A stretch of DNA of 38,631 nucleotides from assembly GCA_947628425.1 (NCBI GenBank), contig CANQZV010000005.1, positions 1-38,631 of the forward strand, read 5' to 3'. The notes below the pieces were generated by a model, which saw nothing but the letters and a program-made list of their open reading frames with translations, was not told the DNA's origin and ran no database searches. Shown piece after piece: positions 1 through 8,215 of the stretch (position 1 is the first letter of the stretch; every line of letters begins with the position of its first letter). Both the position numbers and the translations under genes were made by a program. This stretch comes from an uncultured Clostridia bacterium. GTDB taxonomy: Bacteria > Bacillota > Clostridia > TANB77 > CAG-508.

Positions 1-161
1 TCTGCTTTTGCATATTTATCTACTGCATTTTCTGCTCTTTTTATTATTCCACTATTCATTACTAAATTAATACTTACTACTGCAAGTATTAATAAAATTA
101 TTATTGTTATTACTAATGCAATAAGCGTTATTCCTTTTTCTTTATTCATTCTTTGGTTCAT
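1..161 (-). CDS. type IV pilin-like protein, N-terminal part (runs off the left edge)
   Basis: Only about 53 residues lie inside the window; the 3' part is missing. The N-terminus reads MNQRMNKEKGITLIALVIT and continues as an unbroken hydrophobic helix. This is the class III signal of prepilin-like proteins: a short basic leader, the G-I-T-L cleavage site, then a roughly 20-residue membrane segment. Such proteins are cut by a prepilin peptidase and either assemble into pilus or pseudopilus fibres or stay in the membrane. The start at 161 is chosen because a strong AAAGGAGG site lies 10 bases upstream; the internal ATG at 149 is further from it. A consensus promoter lies just upstream, so it is probably the first gene of its own transcript. 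Which pilin-like subclass it belongs to cannot be told without the rest. Confidence 0.8.
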   Translation of the reverse strand, partial: MNQRMNKEKGITLIALVITIIILLILAVVSINLVMNSGIIKRAENAVDKYAKA

Positions 162-231
162 TTAAATTTTTCCTCCTTTGTTATATATTTTTACTTATTA
201 ATTATTCTCTATTTACTATTCATTATTCATA

Positions 232-260
232 TTTATATCATTATTTTACACTGGTGTCAA
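232..260 (-). promoter_or_regulatory. sigma-A type promoter for the pilin-like gene
   Basis: Minus strand: -35 TTGACA (255-260), a 17-base spacer, and -10 TATAAA (232-237). It begins a few bases past the spoIIP stop codon and gives a leader of about 65 bases before the start at 161. The spacing and the perfect -35 make this a strong candidate. Confidence 0.75.
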
Positions 261-267
261 TATTTTT

Positions 268-1398
268 TTATTTTAATACTTCATTTAATACATTAGCTAA
301 ATATTTCATACTAGCTGTTGCTTCTTCTAATGTGTTTCCTGTTGCTCCTACTTCTATAATAGAAGCTGCGTTTCTTATTTTTTGATTAAATGTAGAGCTT
401 CTTAAATTAATAGATCTAAATAAACCTGGATACATTTCGTTAGCCTTTTGTTGTATCATTACAGCAAATTTCAAGTTATTTTTCCAATTTGGATGCTTTC
501 CTCCTCCGTCATTTGTACCTATTACAAACATTAGCTGTGCTACTTTTTCTCCATTAATTTCTACAGTTGGTCCATATGTTCCTTTATTTCCTACCGCATC
601 ACGATGAATATCAAAAATAATTTCTGTACTTTCTTGTTTTTTTAATATATTTTCAATTGTTTTTAATGATCTAGTATAAGAACCTGTATAAGCTGGGTAA
701 TCATGTTTTGTATTATTATGTGTAACTTTAAATTTAAATTTTTCTAGTTCTTGTGTTAGCACATCTCCTACTTTTACAACAGAATATTTTAAGTCTGTGG
801 TTCTATAATTTCCACTTGCTTTATATGAATTTTCCTTTGTTGCTGTATAACTTTCACATGTATGTGTATGGTAAATAATAATATCAGTTGTATTCTTTGT
901 TTTATAATCTGGTTTTATAATATCTTCTGTTAATTTTATGTTTGTTAAATTTTTTATTGTAACAGATTTATATTTATTTGTATATGTGTCTTTTATTTCA
1001 ACTTTTTCAGATGTTTCTTCTTTTTCATTATTAACCGTATTTTCATTTTCCTCATTATTTTCTTCTGTTTCTTCAATTATTTCTTCTGTTTCAATATTAG
1101 GTAATTCTAAGTTTAATATTCTAATTAATCCGCTTCTAGATGTAGTTTTTGCAATTCTACTAGGATTAGTAGGAGTGTTTTCGGAAGTAGTGTTATCTAT
1201 TCCTAAATTTATAGTTTTTAAAACTGGAAGAGATATATCAATACATGATAAGAAAGTGAAGTTTTTATTTTCCTTATTTTCTTTATTAGTTTTATTTATA
1301 TAAAAAAAATATCTAGTAATTAACATTACAATGACAATAAGTCCTATTGTTGTTACTAGATATTTTATTAAATCTTTTATTTTTATAGTAGTTATCAT
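268..1398 (-). CDS. spoIIP: stage II sporulation protein P (SpoIIP)
   Basis: SpoIIP is a membrane-anchored cell-wall amidase and endopeptidase that works with SpoIID and SpoIIM to thin septal peptidoglycan during engulfment in sporulation. The 376-residue product has one N-terminal membrane segment (about residues 13-33), an acidic Glu/Asn-rich linker (about 100-135), and then the conserved amidase domain. Visible motifs are YHTHTCESY at 176-184, which carries the predicted catalytic histidine, and DIHRDAVG at 263-270. The start has AAGGAG five bases upstream. It follows hisS by about 70 bases with no obvious terminator between, so it may be read from the upstream operon; sporulation-specific control was not identifiable. 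Its presence is the main sign of endospore capacity in this window. Confidence 0.93.
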   Translation of the reverse strand: MITTIKIKDLIKYLVTTIGLIVIVMLITRYFFYINKTNKENKENKNFTFLSCIDISLPVLKTINLGIDNTTSENTPTNPSRIAKTTSRSGLIRILNLELPNIETEEIIEETEENNEENENTVNNEKEETSEKVEIKDTYTNKYKSVTIKNLTNIKLTEDIIKPDYKTKNTTDIIIYHTHTCESYTATKENSYKASGNYRTTDLKYSVVKVGDVLTQELEKFKFKVTHNNTKHDYPAYTGSYTRSLKTIENILKKQESTEIIFDIHRDAVGNKGTYGPTVEINGEKVAQLMFVIGTNDGGGKHPNWKNNLKFAVMIQQKANEMYPGLFRSINLRSSTFNQKIRNAASIIEVGATGNTLEEATASMKYLANVLNEVLK

Positions 1399-1467
1399 TT
1401 TTTCTCCTTAGTCTTTAAATATATATACATATTATATATATTATATAAAAGAGAAAAATATAACTTT

Positions 1468-2712
1468 TTATTCAAATTCTATTATGCTATCAAATATTGA
1501 GTCAGCATTTAATTCTACTGTTTTTTCTTCTCCTGTTTTCATATTTTTTATTTTAGCAGTATTATTTTTTATTTCTTCTTCTCCAATTACAAGCAGATTT
1601 TCGGCTCCTATTTTATTAGCATATTTTAGCTGAGCATTAAAGCTTCTTGAGCATATGTCTGTTTCTACTACAATATATTTTCTTAATGTTTCTGCAATTT
1701 CTAATGCCTTTTTCATTTGATTTTGTTCCATTGTTGCAATATATAATTCTGTTTTAAAGTCTTCTGGTTGTTTTTCTTCTATTAATGACAATAATCTTTC
1801 TTCTCCAGCTGCAAAACCTACTGCAGGTGTATCTGCTCCATCTAATTCTTTAATTAATCCATCATATCTTCCACCTGCTAGTACAGTATAACCATCTTTC
1901 TGAGATATAAATTCAAATACTGTTTTAGTATAATAGTCTAACCCTCTAACAATTCCCGAATCCACATCATAATTAATATTTAATTGTTTTAACATATTCT
2001 TTACATTTTCAAAATGTTCTTTACATTCTTCGCATAAATAATCAAGAATAACTGGTGCACCTTTATTTAATTTTTTACATTTTTCTTCTTTACAGTCTAA
2101 TATTCTCATTGGATTTTTATCTAATCTAGATTTACATGTACTACAATACATATTAATATTTTCATTTACAAATTCTTTTAATACTTCTTGATATTTTTTT
2201 CTACATGTTGGACACCCAATTGAATTAATTTTTAATTTTACATCTTCTATTGAAATTTTTTTAAGAAATGTATTAGCAATATTAATAGCTTCTATATCTG
2301 CTAAATATGATGATGTTCCAATAATTTCACATCCAATTTGATTAAATTCTCTATATCTTCCTTTTTGCACATTTTCATATCTAAACATAGGCATTTTATA
2401 CCACACTTTATAAGGTGATGGTTTTGAAAATAATCCATTTTCTATATATGCTCTTACAATACCTGCTGTTCCTTCTGGTCTTAATGTAATACTTCTTCCT
2501 GCTTTATCATTAAAAGTATACATTTCTTTTTGAACAACATCTGTTGTATCTCCTACTCCTCTTTCAAATAACTCTGTATATTCAAAAGTTGGTATTCTTA
2601 TTTCTTTTAAACCAAAATTTTCAAAAGTTTCTTGTGCAGCTTCTTCTATTAATTGCCATCTGTAAGATTCATCTGCAAGAATGTCTTTTGTTCCTTTAGC
2701 TTTTTGTATCAT
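1468..2712 (-). CDS. hisS: histidyl-tRNA synthetase
   Basis: Charges tRNA-His with histidine; class II synthetase, cytoplasmic. The product (414 residues from this start) begins with IQKAKGTKDI, as HisRS usually does. It has the class II motif 2 region (WYKMPMFRYENVQKGRYREF), the histidine-binding motif GLDYYTKTVFE, and a C-terminal anticodon-binding domain ending in SIFDSIIEFE. The insertion domain carries several cysteines (CPTC, CSTC, CEEC), a pattern common in Firmicutes HisRS. I prefer ATG at 2712 over the in-frame GTG at 2721, because the GTG overlaps the AAAGGAG ribosome binding site while the ATG sits about 8 bases after it. It lies between the metallo-hydrolase gene and spoIIP in a co-directional run. 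Confidence 0.96.
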   Translation of the reverse strand: MIQKAKGTKDILADESYRWQLIEEAAQETFENFGLKEIRIPTFEYTELFERGVGDTTDVVQKEMYTFNDKAGRSITLRPEGTAGIVRAYIENGLFSKPSPYKVWYKMPMFRYENVQKGRYREFNQIGCEIIGTSSYLADIEAINIANTFLKKISIEDVKLKINSIGCPTCRKKYQEVLKEFVNENINMYCSTCKSRLDKNPMRILDCKEEKCKKLNKGAPVILDYLCEECKEHFENVKNMLKQLNINYDVDSGIVRGLDYYTKTVFEFISQKDGYTVLAGGRYDGLIKELDGADTPAVGFAAGEERLLSLIEEKQPEDFKTELYIATMEQNQMKKALEIAETLRKYIVVETDICSRSFNAQLKYANKIGAENLLVIGEEEIKNNTAKIKNMKTGEEKTVELNADSIFDSIIEFE

Positions 2713-2794
2713 ATTTTTCACTCCTTTACAATATATCAGTTTTTAGTTATATGTTAAAGTTATGTTTTTTAACTTTTGTTATTTTATTTATATC

Positions 2795-3445
2795 TTAATA
2801 ATCTTTTCTTGGTTTTAATTCAAAATAAATTGGTTTTTCTTCTTTTATCATTGTAGATTTTCCATGTCCTGGATATACAATTGTATTTTCTGGTAACACT
2901 ATCAATTTATTAGTAATACTTTCAATAATACTTTCAAAATTTGATGTTGGTAAATCTGTTCGTCCCCATGCTCCTCGAAATAGTGTATCGCCAGAAAATA
3001 GTAAATTATACTCTGATAAATATAAACTTGTAGATCCATTTGTGTGCCCTGGTGTATGAATTACTTTGAACTCCATATTTCCAATATGAATTAAATCATT
3101 ATCATCTACTCTTGAGTCTGCTTGTAATATTATTTCTGGAAGTCCAATATAAGTTGCTAAATTTATACTATCTTTATTTAAATTTTCTGCTTCTATTCTA
3201 TGAATTAATATTGTTCCACCAAAAGTTTCTTGTATATCATTTACAGCTCCTATATGGTCAGCATGGCAATGAGTTAAATAAATATATTTTAATTTTGCGT
3301 CTAATATTTTTAACATTTCAGCAATTTTTTCTGCTTCTCCACCTGGATCAATTACCATTGTTTCTTTTGTTTCTTCATCTTGAACAATATAACAATTGGT
3401 TGGTTCTACAAAACCAGTATTAACTTTTAATCTCTTTAATATCAT
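2795..3445 (-). CDS. metallo-beta-lactamase-fold hydrolase, glyoxalase II-like
   Basis: The 216-residue protein has the zinc-binding signature of the fold: THCHADHIG near residue 58, a further metal histidine in HTPGHTNGS, the bridging aspartate in FSGDTLFRGAWGRTD, and the final histidine in VYPGHGKST. This arrangement matches small glyoxalase II-like hydrolases (hydroxyacylglutathione hydrolase family, YqgX/GloC type), which hydrolyse S-lactoyl-type thioesters. The true substrate in a Gram-positive anaerobe is uncertain. It sits about 50 bases after rel and before hisS, a neighbourhood seen in other Clostridia, and has a GAGGGAGATT ribosome binding site. The fold is certain; the substrate is not. 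Confidence 0.88.
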   Translation of the reverse strand: MILKRLKVNTGFVEPTNCYIVQDEETKETMVIDPGGEAEKIAEMLKILDAKLKYIYLTHCHADHIGAVNDIQETFGGTILIHRIEAENLNKDSINLATYIGLPEIILQADSRVDDNDLIHIGNMEFKVIHTPGHTNGSTSLYLSEYNLLFSGDTLFRGAWGRTDLPTSNFESIIESITNKLIVLPENTIVYPGHGKSTMIKEEKPIYFELKPRKDY

Positions 3446-3495
3446 TTGTAATCTCCCTCGTATAATTACTTTCTTATAATTTTTAGTATCAGTTA

Positions 3496-5694
3496 TTATT
3501 TTTTACGTTTAACTTCATAAACACTATCAACTTTTCTCAATGCTTTTAAAATTTTATTTAGTTCATCTATATTTTCTACTTCAATTTTAATATCTGTTAT
3601 TGCAATCTTTTCTTTTGTTGCTCTTGCATTAACACCCATGATTTTTGTTTTTAAGTTTGATAATTCTTTTATTATATCTGCCAACAATCCATTTCTATCA
3701 TTTGCAAATATTTCTATATCTACAGTATATGATGTTTCTTTGTTTTCATTATACCATTCTACATCTATCATTCTATTATCTTCTTGTAATAATTCTTTTA
3801 CATTGACACAATCTGTTCTGTGTACAGATACTCCTCTACCTTTTGTTATATAACCAATAATTTCATCTCCTGGTACAGGATTACAACACTTTGAAAGTTT
3901 AACAAGACAATTATCTATACCTTTTACAATAATACCATTATTAGAAACATTTCTATTAATTTTTTTTGTTTTACTTAGTTCTTCAATTTTTTCTTCTATA
4001 TCTAAATCTTTGTGCTCTTTTCTATATTCTTCTAATATTTTAGAAATAATTTTAGAAGGAGAAATTGCTCCAAAACCAACTGATGAATACATATCATCTA
4101 ATGAATTATATTTATATCTTGTTAGCATAGCATTAATATATTCTTGTTTATATAATTCAGTTTGATTCATGCCTATTCTTTTAATTTCTTTATCTATTAA
4201 ATCTTTTCCTCTTATAATATTCTCTTCTCTATCTGCTTTTTTAAACCATTGCTTAATTCTATTTTTTGCTACAGTAGTTTTTACATATTTTAACCAATCT
4301 CTACTTGGTCCTTTACTATTTTCTGATGTTACAATTCCTACTATATCTCCGTTTTTTAATTTTGTAATAATAGGTACCATTTTACTATTTACTTTACAAC
4401 CTACCATTTTATGCCCTATTTGTTCATGAATACTATAAGCAAAATCTATAGGAGTTGCACCTTTGGGTAATACTTTTATATCTCCTTTAGGTGTAAACAC
4501 ATATACCTCATCTTCAAATAGTTCTGTTTTTAAAGTATTCAAAAATTCTTCTGGGTCTTGCATATCTTTTTGCCACTCTAAAGATTCTCTAAGCCATGCT
4601 AATTTATCATCTTTAACTTCAACAACTGATTTTTGATTTTTATTAGCTTCCTTATATGCCCAATGTGCAGCAATACCATATTCTGCAACTCTATGCATAT
4701 CCCAAGTTCTTATTTGTACCTCAAATGGAGTACCTTTTGGACCTATTAAAGTTGTATGTAATGATTGATACATGTTTGATTTTGGTACAGATATATAATC
4801 TTTAAATCTTCCTGGCATTGGGTTATATAATTCGTGTACAATTCCTAAAGCTGCATAACAGTCTTTTACAGAATTTACTAATATTCTAAGAGCAAATAGG
4901 TCGTAGATTTGATCTAGGGTTTTATTATCTCTTTTCATTTTTCTATATATACTATATAAATGTTTTGCTCTACCAGTAACTTCTGCATCTATATGCTGAG
5001 TTTTTAATTCTTCACGAATTTTATCCATTATTTTTTCTATAAATACTAATCTTTCTTCTCTTTTTTTATCTATTCCATCTACAATTTCTCTATAATCTTC
5101 TGGATATAAATATTTAAAAGATAAATCTTCTAATTCCCATTTTAATGAGTATAATCCTAAACGATTAGCAAGAGGAGCATATAAATCCATTGTTTCTTTT
5201 GCATTTGCAATTTGCCTATCTCTTGTTAAATATTTTAATGTTCTCATGTTGTGTAATCTATCTGCTAATTTAATTAAAATAACTCTTATGTCTTTTCCCA
5301 TTGCTAAGAACATTTTTCTATAATCTTCAACTTGTTGTTCTTGTAAGGTTGTATACTGTTGCAATTTTCCTAGCTTTGTTACACCATCAACCATATCTGC
5401 AATTTCTTGTCCAAATTCATTAATAATGTCTTCATGAGTAATATCTGTATCTTCAACTACATCATGTAGCAATGCAGCACAGATTGTACTTTCATCTAAT
5501 TCAATAGTTGCCAAAATGTAGGCTACTTGAAGTGGATGAATAATATATGGCTCCCCAGATTTTCTAAGTTGATTTTTATGTTTACTATCAGCAAATTCAT
5601 ATGCTTTTAAAATTAATTTTGAATTTAATTTTTTATTGTATTTTTTCATTTCATTAATAACATCTGTAATTTCTACATTTTTAAAATCTGACAT
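3496..5694 (-). CDS. relA: bifunctional (p)ppGpp synthetase/hydrolase (Rel/SpoT family)
   Basis: Makes and degrades the stringent-response alarmone (p)ppGpp. From the N-terminus: an HD hydrolase domain (LLHDVVEDTDIT and RLADRLHNMRTL, so hydrolase residues look intact); the synthetase domain (GRFKDYISVPKSN and EVQIRTWDMHRVAEYG); a TGS domain (VYVFTPKGDIKVLPKGATP); a zinc-finger-like region (KCCNPVPGDEIIGYITKGRG); and a C-terminal ACT domain (YTVDIEIFANDRNGLLADI). It is therefore a full-length bifunctional enzyme. The in-frame ORF extends 12 codons further upstream, but the AGAGGTGA site lies directly before the ATG at 5694 (MSDFKN), so I use that start (732 residues). It follows recJ after 47 bases, very likely in one operon. 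Confidence 0.95.
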   Translation of the reverse strand: MSDFKNVEITDVINEMKKYNKKLNSKLILKAYEFADSKHKNQLRKSGEPYIIHPLQVAYILATIELDESTICAALLHDVVEDTDITHEDIINEFGQEIADMVDGVTKLGKLQQYTTLQEQQVEDYRKMFLAMGKDIRVILIKLADRLHNMRTLKYLTRDRQIANAKETMDLYAPLANRLGLYSLKWELEDLSFKYLYPEDYREIVDGIDKKREERLVFIEKIMDKIREELKTQHIDAEVTGRAKHLYSIYRKMKRDNKTLDQIYDLFALRILVNSVKDCYAALGIVHELYNPMPGRFKDYISVPKSNMYQSLHTTLIGPKGTPFEVQIRTWDMHRVAEYGIAAHWAYKEANKNQKSVVEVKDDKLAWLRESLEWQKDMQDPEEFLNTLKTELFEDEVYVFTPKGDIKVLPKGATPIDFAYSIHEQIGHKMVGCKVNSKMVPIITKLKNGDIVGIVTSENSKGPSRDWLKYVKTTVAKNRIKQWFKKADREENIIRGKDLIDKEIKRIGMNQTELYKQEYINAMLTRYKYNSLDDMYSSVGFGAISPSKIISKILEEYRKEHKDLDIEEKIEELSKTKKINRNVSNNGIIVKGIDNCLVKLSKCCNPVPGDEIIGYITKGRGVSVHRTDCVNVKELLQEDNRMIDVEWYNENKETSYTVDIEIFANDRNGLLADIIKELSNLKTKIMGVNARATKEKIAITDIKIEVENIDELNKILKALRKVDSVYEVKRKK

Positions 5695-5741
5695 AACTTC
5701 ACCTCTATTTTTTAGTAGAATAAACAACATTTACAAAAATG

Positions 5742-7433
5742 TTATATTGATTTCATAATATCTTTTAAATTAAACTGAATATCTTCAATACCATTAAAAG
5801 AATTTATTTCCAATGTTCCTACTATATCAACTTTATCTCCTATTAAAAATTCCTCAGCTCTATATCCCATATTAAATCCAATTGCATTCATAATATGGTT
5901 ATTCTCTGTTTTTAATGTTAACTTCATATGTTTTCCATCTGTTAAAACTCTAATTGAATCTACTTTTAAGTTTTTATAAGCTATAAAAGGACATTTATTT
6001 GCTTCACCATAAGGTTCTAATTTTTCTAATTCTTTTACATATTCTATTTTTAACTCTTTTTCTGTTATTAATTTATCTATGTTAATAATTGGAACAATTT
6101 CACTTATGTTTGAATTATCTGCATATTTTTGAAAAGCTTTTTTAAAGTCATTAAATTTTTCTTTTGATACACTTAATCCAACTGCCATTTCATGGCCACC
6201 ATATTTTTCCAAAAATTTGCTATTTTCACATAATGCTTTATGCAAATCAAAACCAGGTATGCTTCTTCCTGAGCCTTTTCCATTTTCACCTTCAAAACAT
6301 ATAAGAATACTTGGTTTAAAATACATATCTGTTATTTTAGATGCGACAATTCCAATTACTCCGTGATGCCAATTATCTCCAGATAATACTATAGAATTTT
6401 GGTTATTTATATTTTCTTCGTTTATTTTACTTAATGCCTCTTCAAATATTGTTTTTTCTATATCTTGTCTACTTTTATTATATTCATTTAATTTTTCTGT
6501 TAAATTTATTGCTTCTTGTTTATTATTTGTTAAAAATAACTTTAATGCTTCATCGGCATGTCCCATTCTTCCACATGCGTTAATTCTTGGAGCTACTCCA
6601 AAAGATATACTCATGGAATTTATTTTTTTATAGTCAATACTATCTAATAAGGTTTTTAATCCAATGTTTTTAGTTACATCTATTAGTTTTAGTCCCAGCT
6701 TTGCAATAACTCTATTTTCATCAATAAGTGGAACAATATCTGAAATTGTGCCTATACAAACTAAGTCTAAATATTTTAAATATTCTTTTTCATCTAAGTT
6801 AAGTTTTATTCCTATTGCTTGTATTAGTTTAAAAACAACTCCTACTCCTGCAAGTTGATTAAATGGATAGTTACTGGTTTTAATTTTTGGATCTATAACA
6901 GCAACTGCATTAGGTAATTCATCTAAAGGTTCATGATGATCTGTTACAATTGTTTCTATTTTAAGTGAATTAGCATAACTAACTTCCTCTAAACCAGAAA
7001 TACCACAATCAACTGTAATCATTAATTTATAACCTTTTTTATTTATTTCATCAATTGCTTCTTTATTTAATCCATAACCTTCATCTAATCTATTTGGAAT
7101 ATATACTCCTACATTTAAGTTTCTTTCTTCTAAAAATTTTTTTAGAACAGATATACTTGTAATTCCATCTACATCATAATCTCCATATATTATTATTTTT
7201 TCTTTTTCTTCTATTGCTTTTATTATTCTATTTACAGCAAGCTCCATACCTGGTAATAAAAATGGATTATAAAAATCGTTTCTAGTTGGTTCTAAAAAGA
7301 TTTTTATTTTTTCATCTTCTATAATATTTCTTCCAACTAAAATTGTTGCTAATAACTCATTTATATTAAATTTATTTTTTATTTCTTCTATTTTTTTTGT
7401 GTCTACTTCTTTATATACCCATTTCTTATTCAT
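5742..7433 (-). CDS. recJ: single-stranded-DNA-specific exonuclease RecJ
   Basis: RecJ is a 5'-3' single-strand DNA exonuclease of the DHH phosphoesterase family, used in recombination and mismatch or base-excision repair. Visible motifs are YGDYDVDGITS (motif I), VTVDCGIS, VTDHHEPLDELP (the DHH motif), APRINACGRMG, and GGHEMAVGLSV of the DHHA1 domain, followed by a C-terminal OB-like region. About 563 residues, normal for the family. The start is ATG at 7433 (MNKKWVY), preceded by GGGAGA at good spacing; an in-frame ATG six codons upstream has no such site. The gene begins 27 bases after the small membrane-protein gene and precedes rel. Confidence 0.95.
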   Translation of the reverse strand: MNKKWVYKEVDTKKIEEIKNKFNINELLATILVGRNIIEDEKIKIFLEPTRNDFYNPFLLPGMELAVNRIIKAIEEKEKIIIYGDYDVDGITSISVLKKFLEERNLNVGVYIPNRLDEGYGLNKEAIDEINKKGYKLMITVDCGISGLEEVSYANSLKIETIVTDHHEPLDELPNAVAVIDPKIKTSNYPFNQLAGVGVVFKLIQAIGIKLNLDEKEYLKYLDLVCIGTISDIVPLIDENRVIAKLGLKLIDVTKNIGLKTLLDSIDYKKINSMSISFGVAPRINACGRMGHADEALKLFLTNNKQEAINLTEKLNEYNKSRQDIEKTIFEEALSKINEENINNQNSIVLSGDNWHHGVIGIVASKITDMYFKPSILICFEGENGKGSGRSIPGFDLHKALCENSKFLEKYGGHEMAVGLSVSKEKFNDFKKAFQKYADNSNISEIVPIINIDKLITEKELKIEYVKELEKLEPYGEANKCPFIAYKNLKVDSIRVLTDGKHMKLTLKTENNHIMNAIGFNMGYRAEEFLIGDKVDIVGTLEINSFNGIEDIQFNLKDIMKSI

Positions 7434-7460
7434 ATAAATCTCCCAAAACATAGTTATTAT

Positions 7461-7652
7461 TTAGCGTGTAAAATATACTATTAATGCCCCTACAATAGCA
7501 ATAATAAATCCTAATATTTTTAATCCTAAAGATGCTTGGTTTTGATCTCCGAATCCAAAGAATCTTTTTGTTAAATATCGTGCATCAAACACCATAATAA
7601 TACCTAATATTATAATAAACAATCCTATTATTATTAAAATTTTTTCAAACAT
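7461..7652 (-). CDS. small two-helix membrane protein, function unknown
   Basis: About 63 residues. Two hydrophobic segments (ILIIIGLFIIILGIIMVF and ILGFIIAIVGALIVYFT) flank a short polar loop with DARYLTKRFFGFGDQNQAS. The basic and aromatic loop followed by GDQN looks conserved in character, and short membrane proteins of this kind occur in Clostridia, but I know of no assigned role. ATG at 7652 is preferred over an in-frame GTG at 7661, because the AGGAAAG site abuts the GTG. It is the first gene after a TTGACA/TATTAT promoter and lies 27 bases upstream of recJ, so it likely leads the recJ-rel-hisS transcript. Confidence 0.7.
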   Translation of the reverse strand: MFEKILIIIGLFIIILGIIMVFDARYLTKRFFGFGDQNQASLGLKILGFIIAIVGALIVYFTR

Positions 7653-7681
7653 TATCTTCACTTTCCTAATTTAATATATAT

Positions 7682-7710
7682 ATAATAATATTATTTCTTT
7701 ATTTTGTCAA
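7682..7710 (-). promoter_or_regulatory. promoter of the small membrane protein-recJ-rel operon
   Basis: Minus strand: perfect -35 TTGACA (7705-7710), 17-base spacer, -10 TATTAT (7682-7687). It lies between the terminator of the 111-residue gene and the start at 7652, and is the only good promoter I see before recJ, rel and hisS. Confidence 0.7.
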
Positions 7711-7738
7711 TGTCTTTAGAGATGTCACTAAAATGATA

Positions 7739-7780
7739 CAATAAAAAGCACACAGTAATAAATTTTACCACTGTGTGCTT
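7739..7780 (-). terminator. rho-independent terminator of the 111-residue gene
   Basis: Perfect 11-base stem: AAGCACACAGT (7746-7756) against ACTGTGTGCTT (7770-7780), with a 13-base loop. On the minus strand it is followed by a short T-run (TTTTTAT). It starts 12 bases after the stop codon of the gene at 7793-8128. Confidence 0.85.
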
Positions 7781-7792
7781 CATTTACAGGAA

Positions 7793-8128
7793 TTATTTTT
7801 TTTCAAACACAGTTTTTTTAATAAATTCGTCAACTGTGGAACTAACTCCTGCTGCTCGAAGCAATTCTTTTATTGCAATACGAACATCCTGTTCATCTTG
7901 TATAATTGTATTTTCCTGAATTGCTTCTAAGAATCTTCTCCCTTTAACTCTTTTTAAAGCAACTGCTAAAGCTGCACTTAAAAAAACGTCAAAGTTTTCT
8001 TCAGTAGCATTTGCCTGGTACAGAAAAGCTACTACTTCTTGCAATGCATCATAACCTGCAAGAGTTTTGAAGAAGTTCTTGTTTACTGTCCGCATATATA
8101 TTTCGGACTTTTTAATGTACTCTTCCAT
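7793..8128 (-). CDS. unrecognised 111-residue soluble protein
   Basis: I do not recognise this family. The product is predicted to be soluble and mostly helical, with no signal peptide or membrane segment. It is rich in Ala, Glu, Lys and Val (for example LSAALAVALKRVKGRR), and has two cassette-like helical halves around the central KGRRFLEAIQ. The ribosome binding site is CAGGAGG, eight bases before the ATG. By eye it is clearly more GC-rich than its neighbours and uses codons such as CTG, TGC and CGA that are rare nearby, which hints at a different origin or strong expression. It is monocistronic, with a consensus promoter at 8184-8212 and a strong terminator at 7739-7780. It could be a regulatory or stress protein, but nothing in the sequence decides this. 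Confidence 0.75.
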   Translation of the reverse strand: MEEYIKKSEIYMRTVNKNFFKTLAGYDALQEVVAFLYQANATEENFDVFLSAALAVALKRVKGRRFLEAIQENTIIQDEQDVRIAIKELLRAAGVSSTVDEFIKKTVFEKK

Positions 8129-8183
8129 TTTGTTCCTCCTGGAGTAATAACCCCTTAGTGATATGTTTACGAGTTACACTTAT

Positions 8184-8212
8184 ATTATACCATTTTATGT
8201 TAATTTTTGCAA
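8184..8212 (-). promoter_or_regulatory. promoter of the 111-residue gene
   Basis: Minus strand: -35 TTGCAA (8207-8212), 17-base spacer, extended -10 TGGTATAAT (hexamer 8184-8189). The -35 lies immediately after the recG stop codon. The leader of about 50 bases contains a small GGGG/CTCC hairpin just before the ribosome binding site. Confidence 0.75.
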
Positions 8213-8215
8213 ATT

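Noticed and set aside
205-240. Repeated ATT/CATT-rich tracts near 205-240, 26445-26475 and 37405-37430 as dispersed repeats
   Set aside because: They share a rough pattern (combinations of TATTTACTATT and TATTCACT) but no precise unit, borders or inverted ends; low-complexity AT-rich DNA explains them.
938-1303. Plus-strand ORF of 121 codons inside spoIIP, and similar plus-strand ORFs inside rel, recG, pgsA, dapD, greA and others
   Set aside because: They lie opposite confident minus-strand genes, encode low-complexity Phe/Leu/Ser/Ile-rich products and have no ribosome binding sites; they arise from AT-rich codon use on the other strand.
2722-2794. AAAGTTA/TAACTTT hairpin between hisS and the metallo-hydrolase as a T-box or terminator
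   Set aside because: The stem is 7 AT-rich pairs without a T-run, and the gap is too short for a T-box leader.
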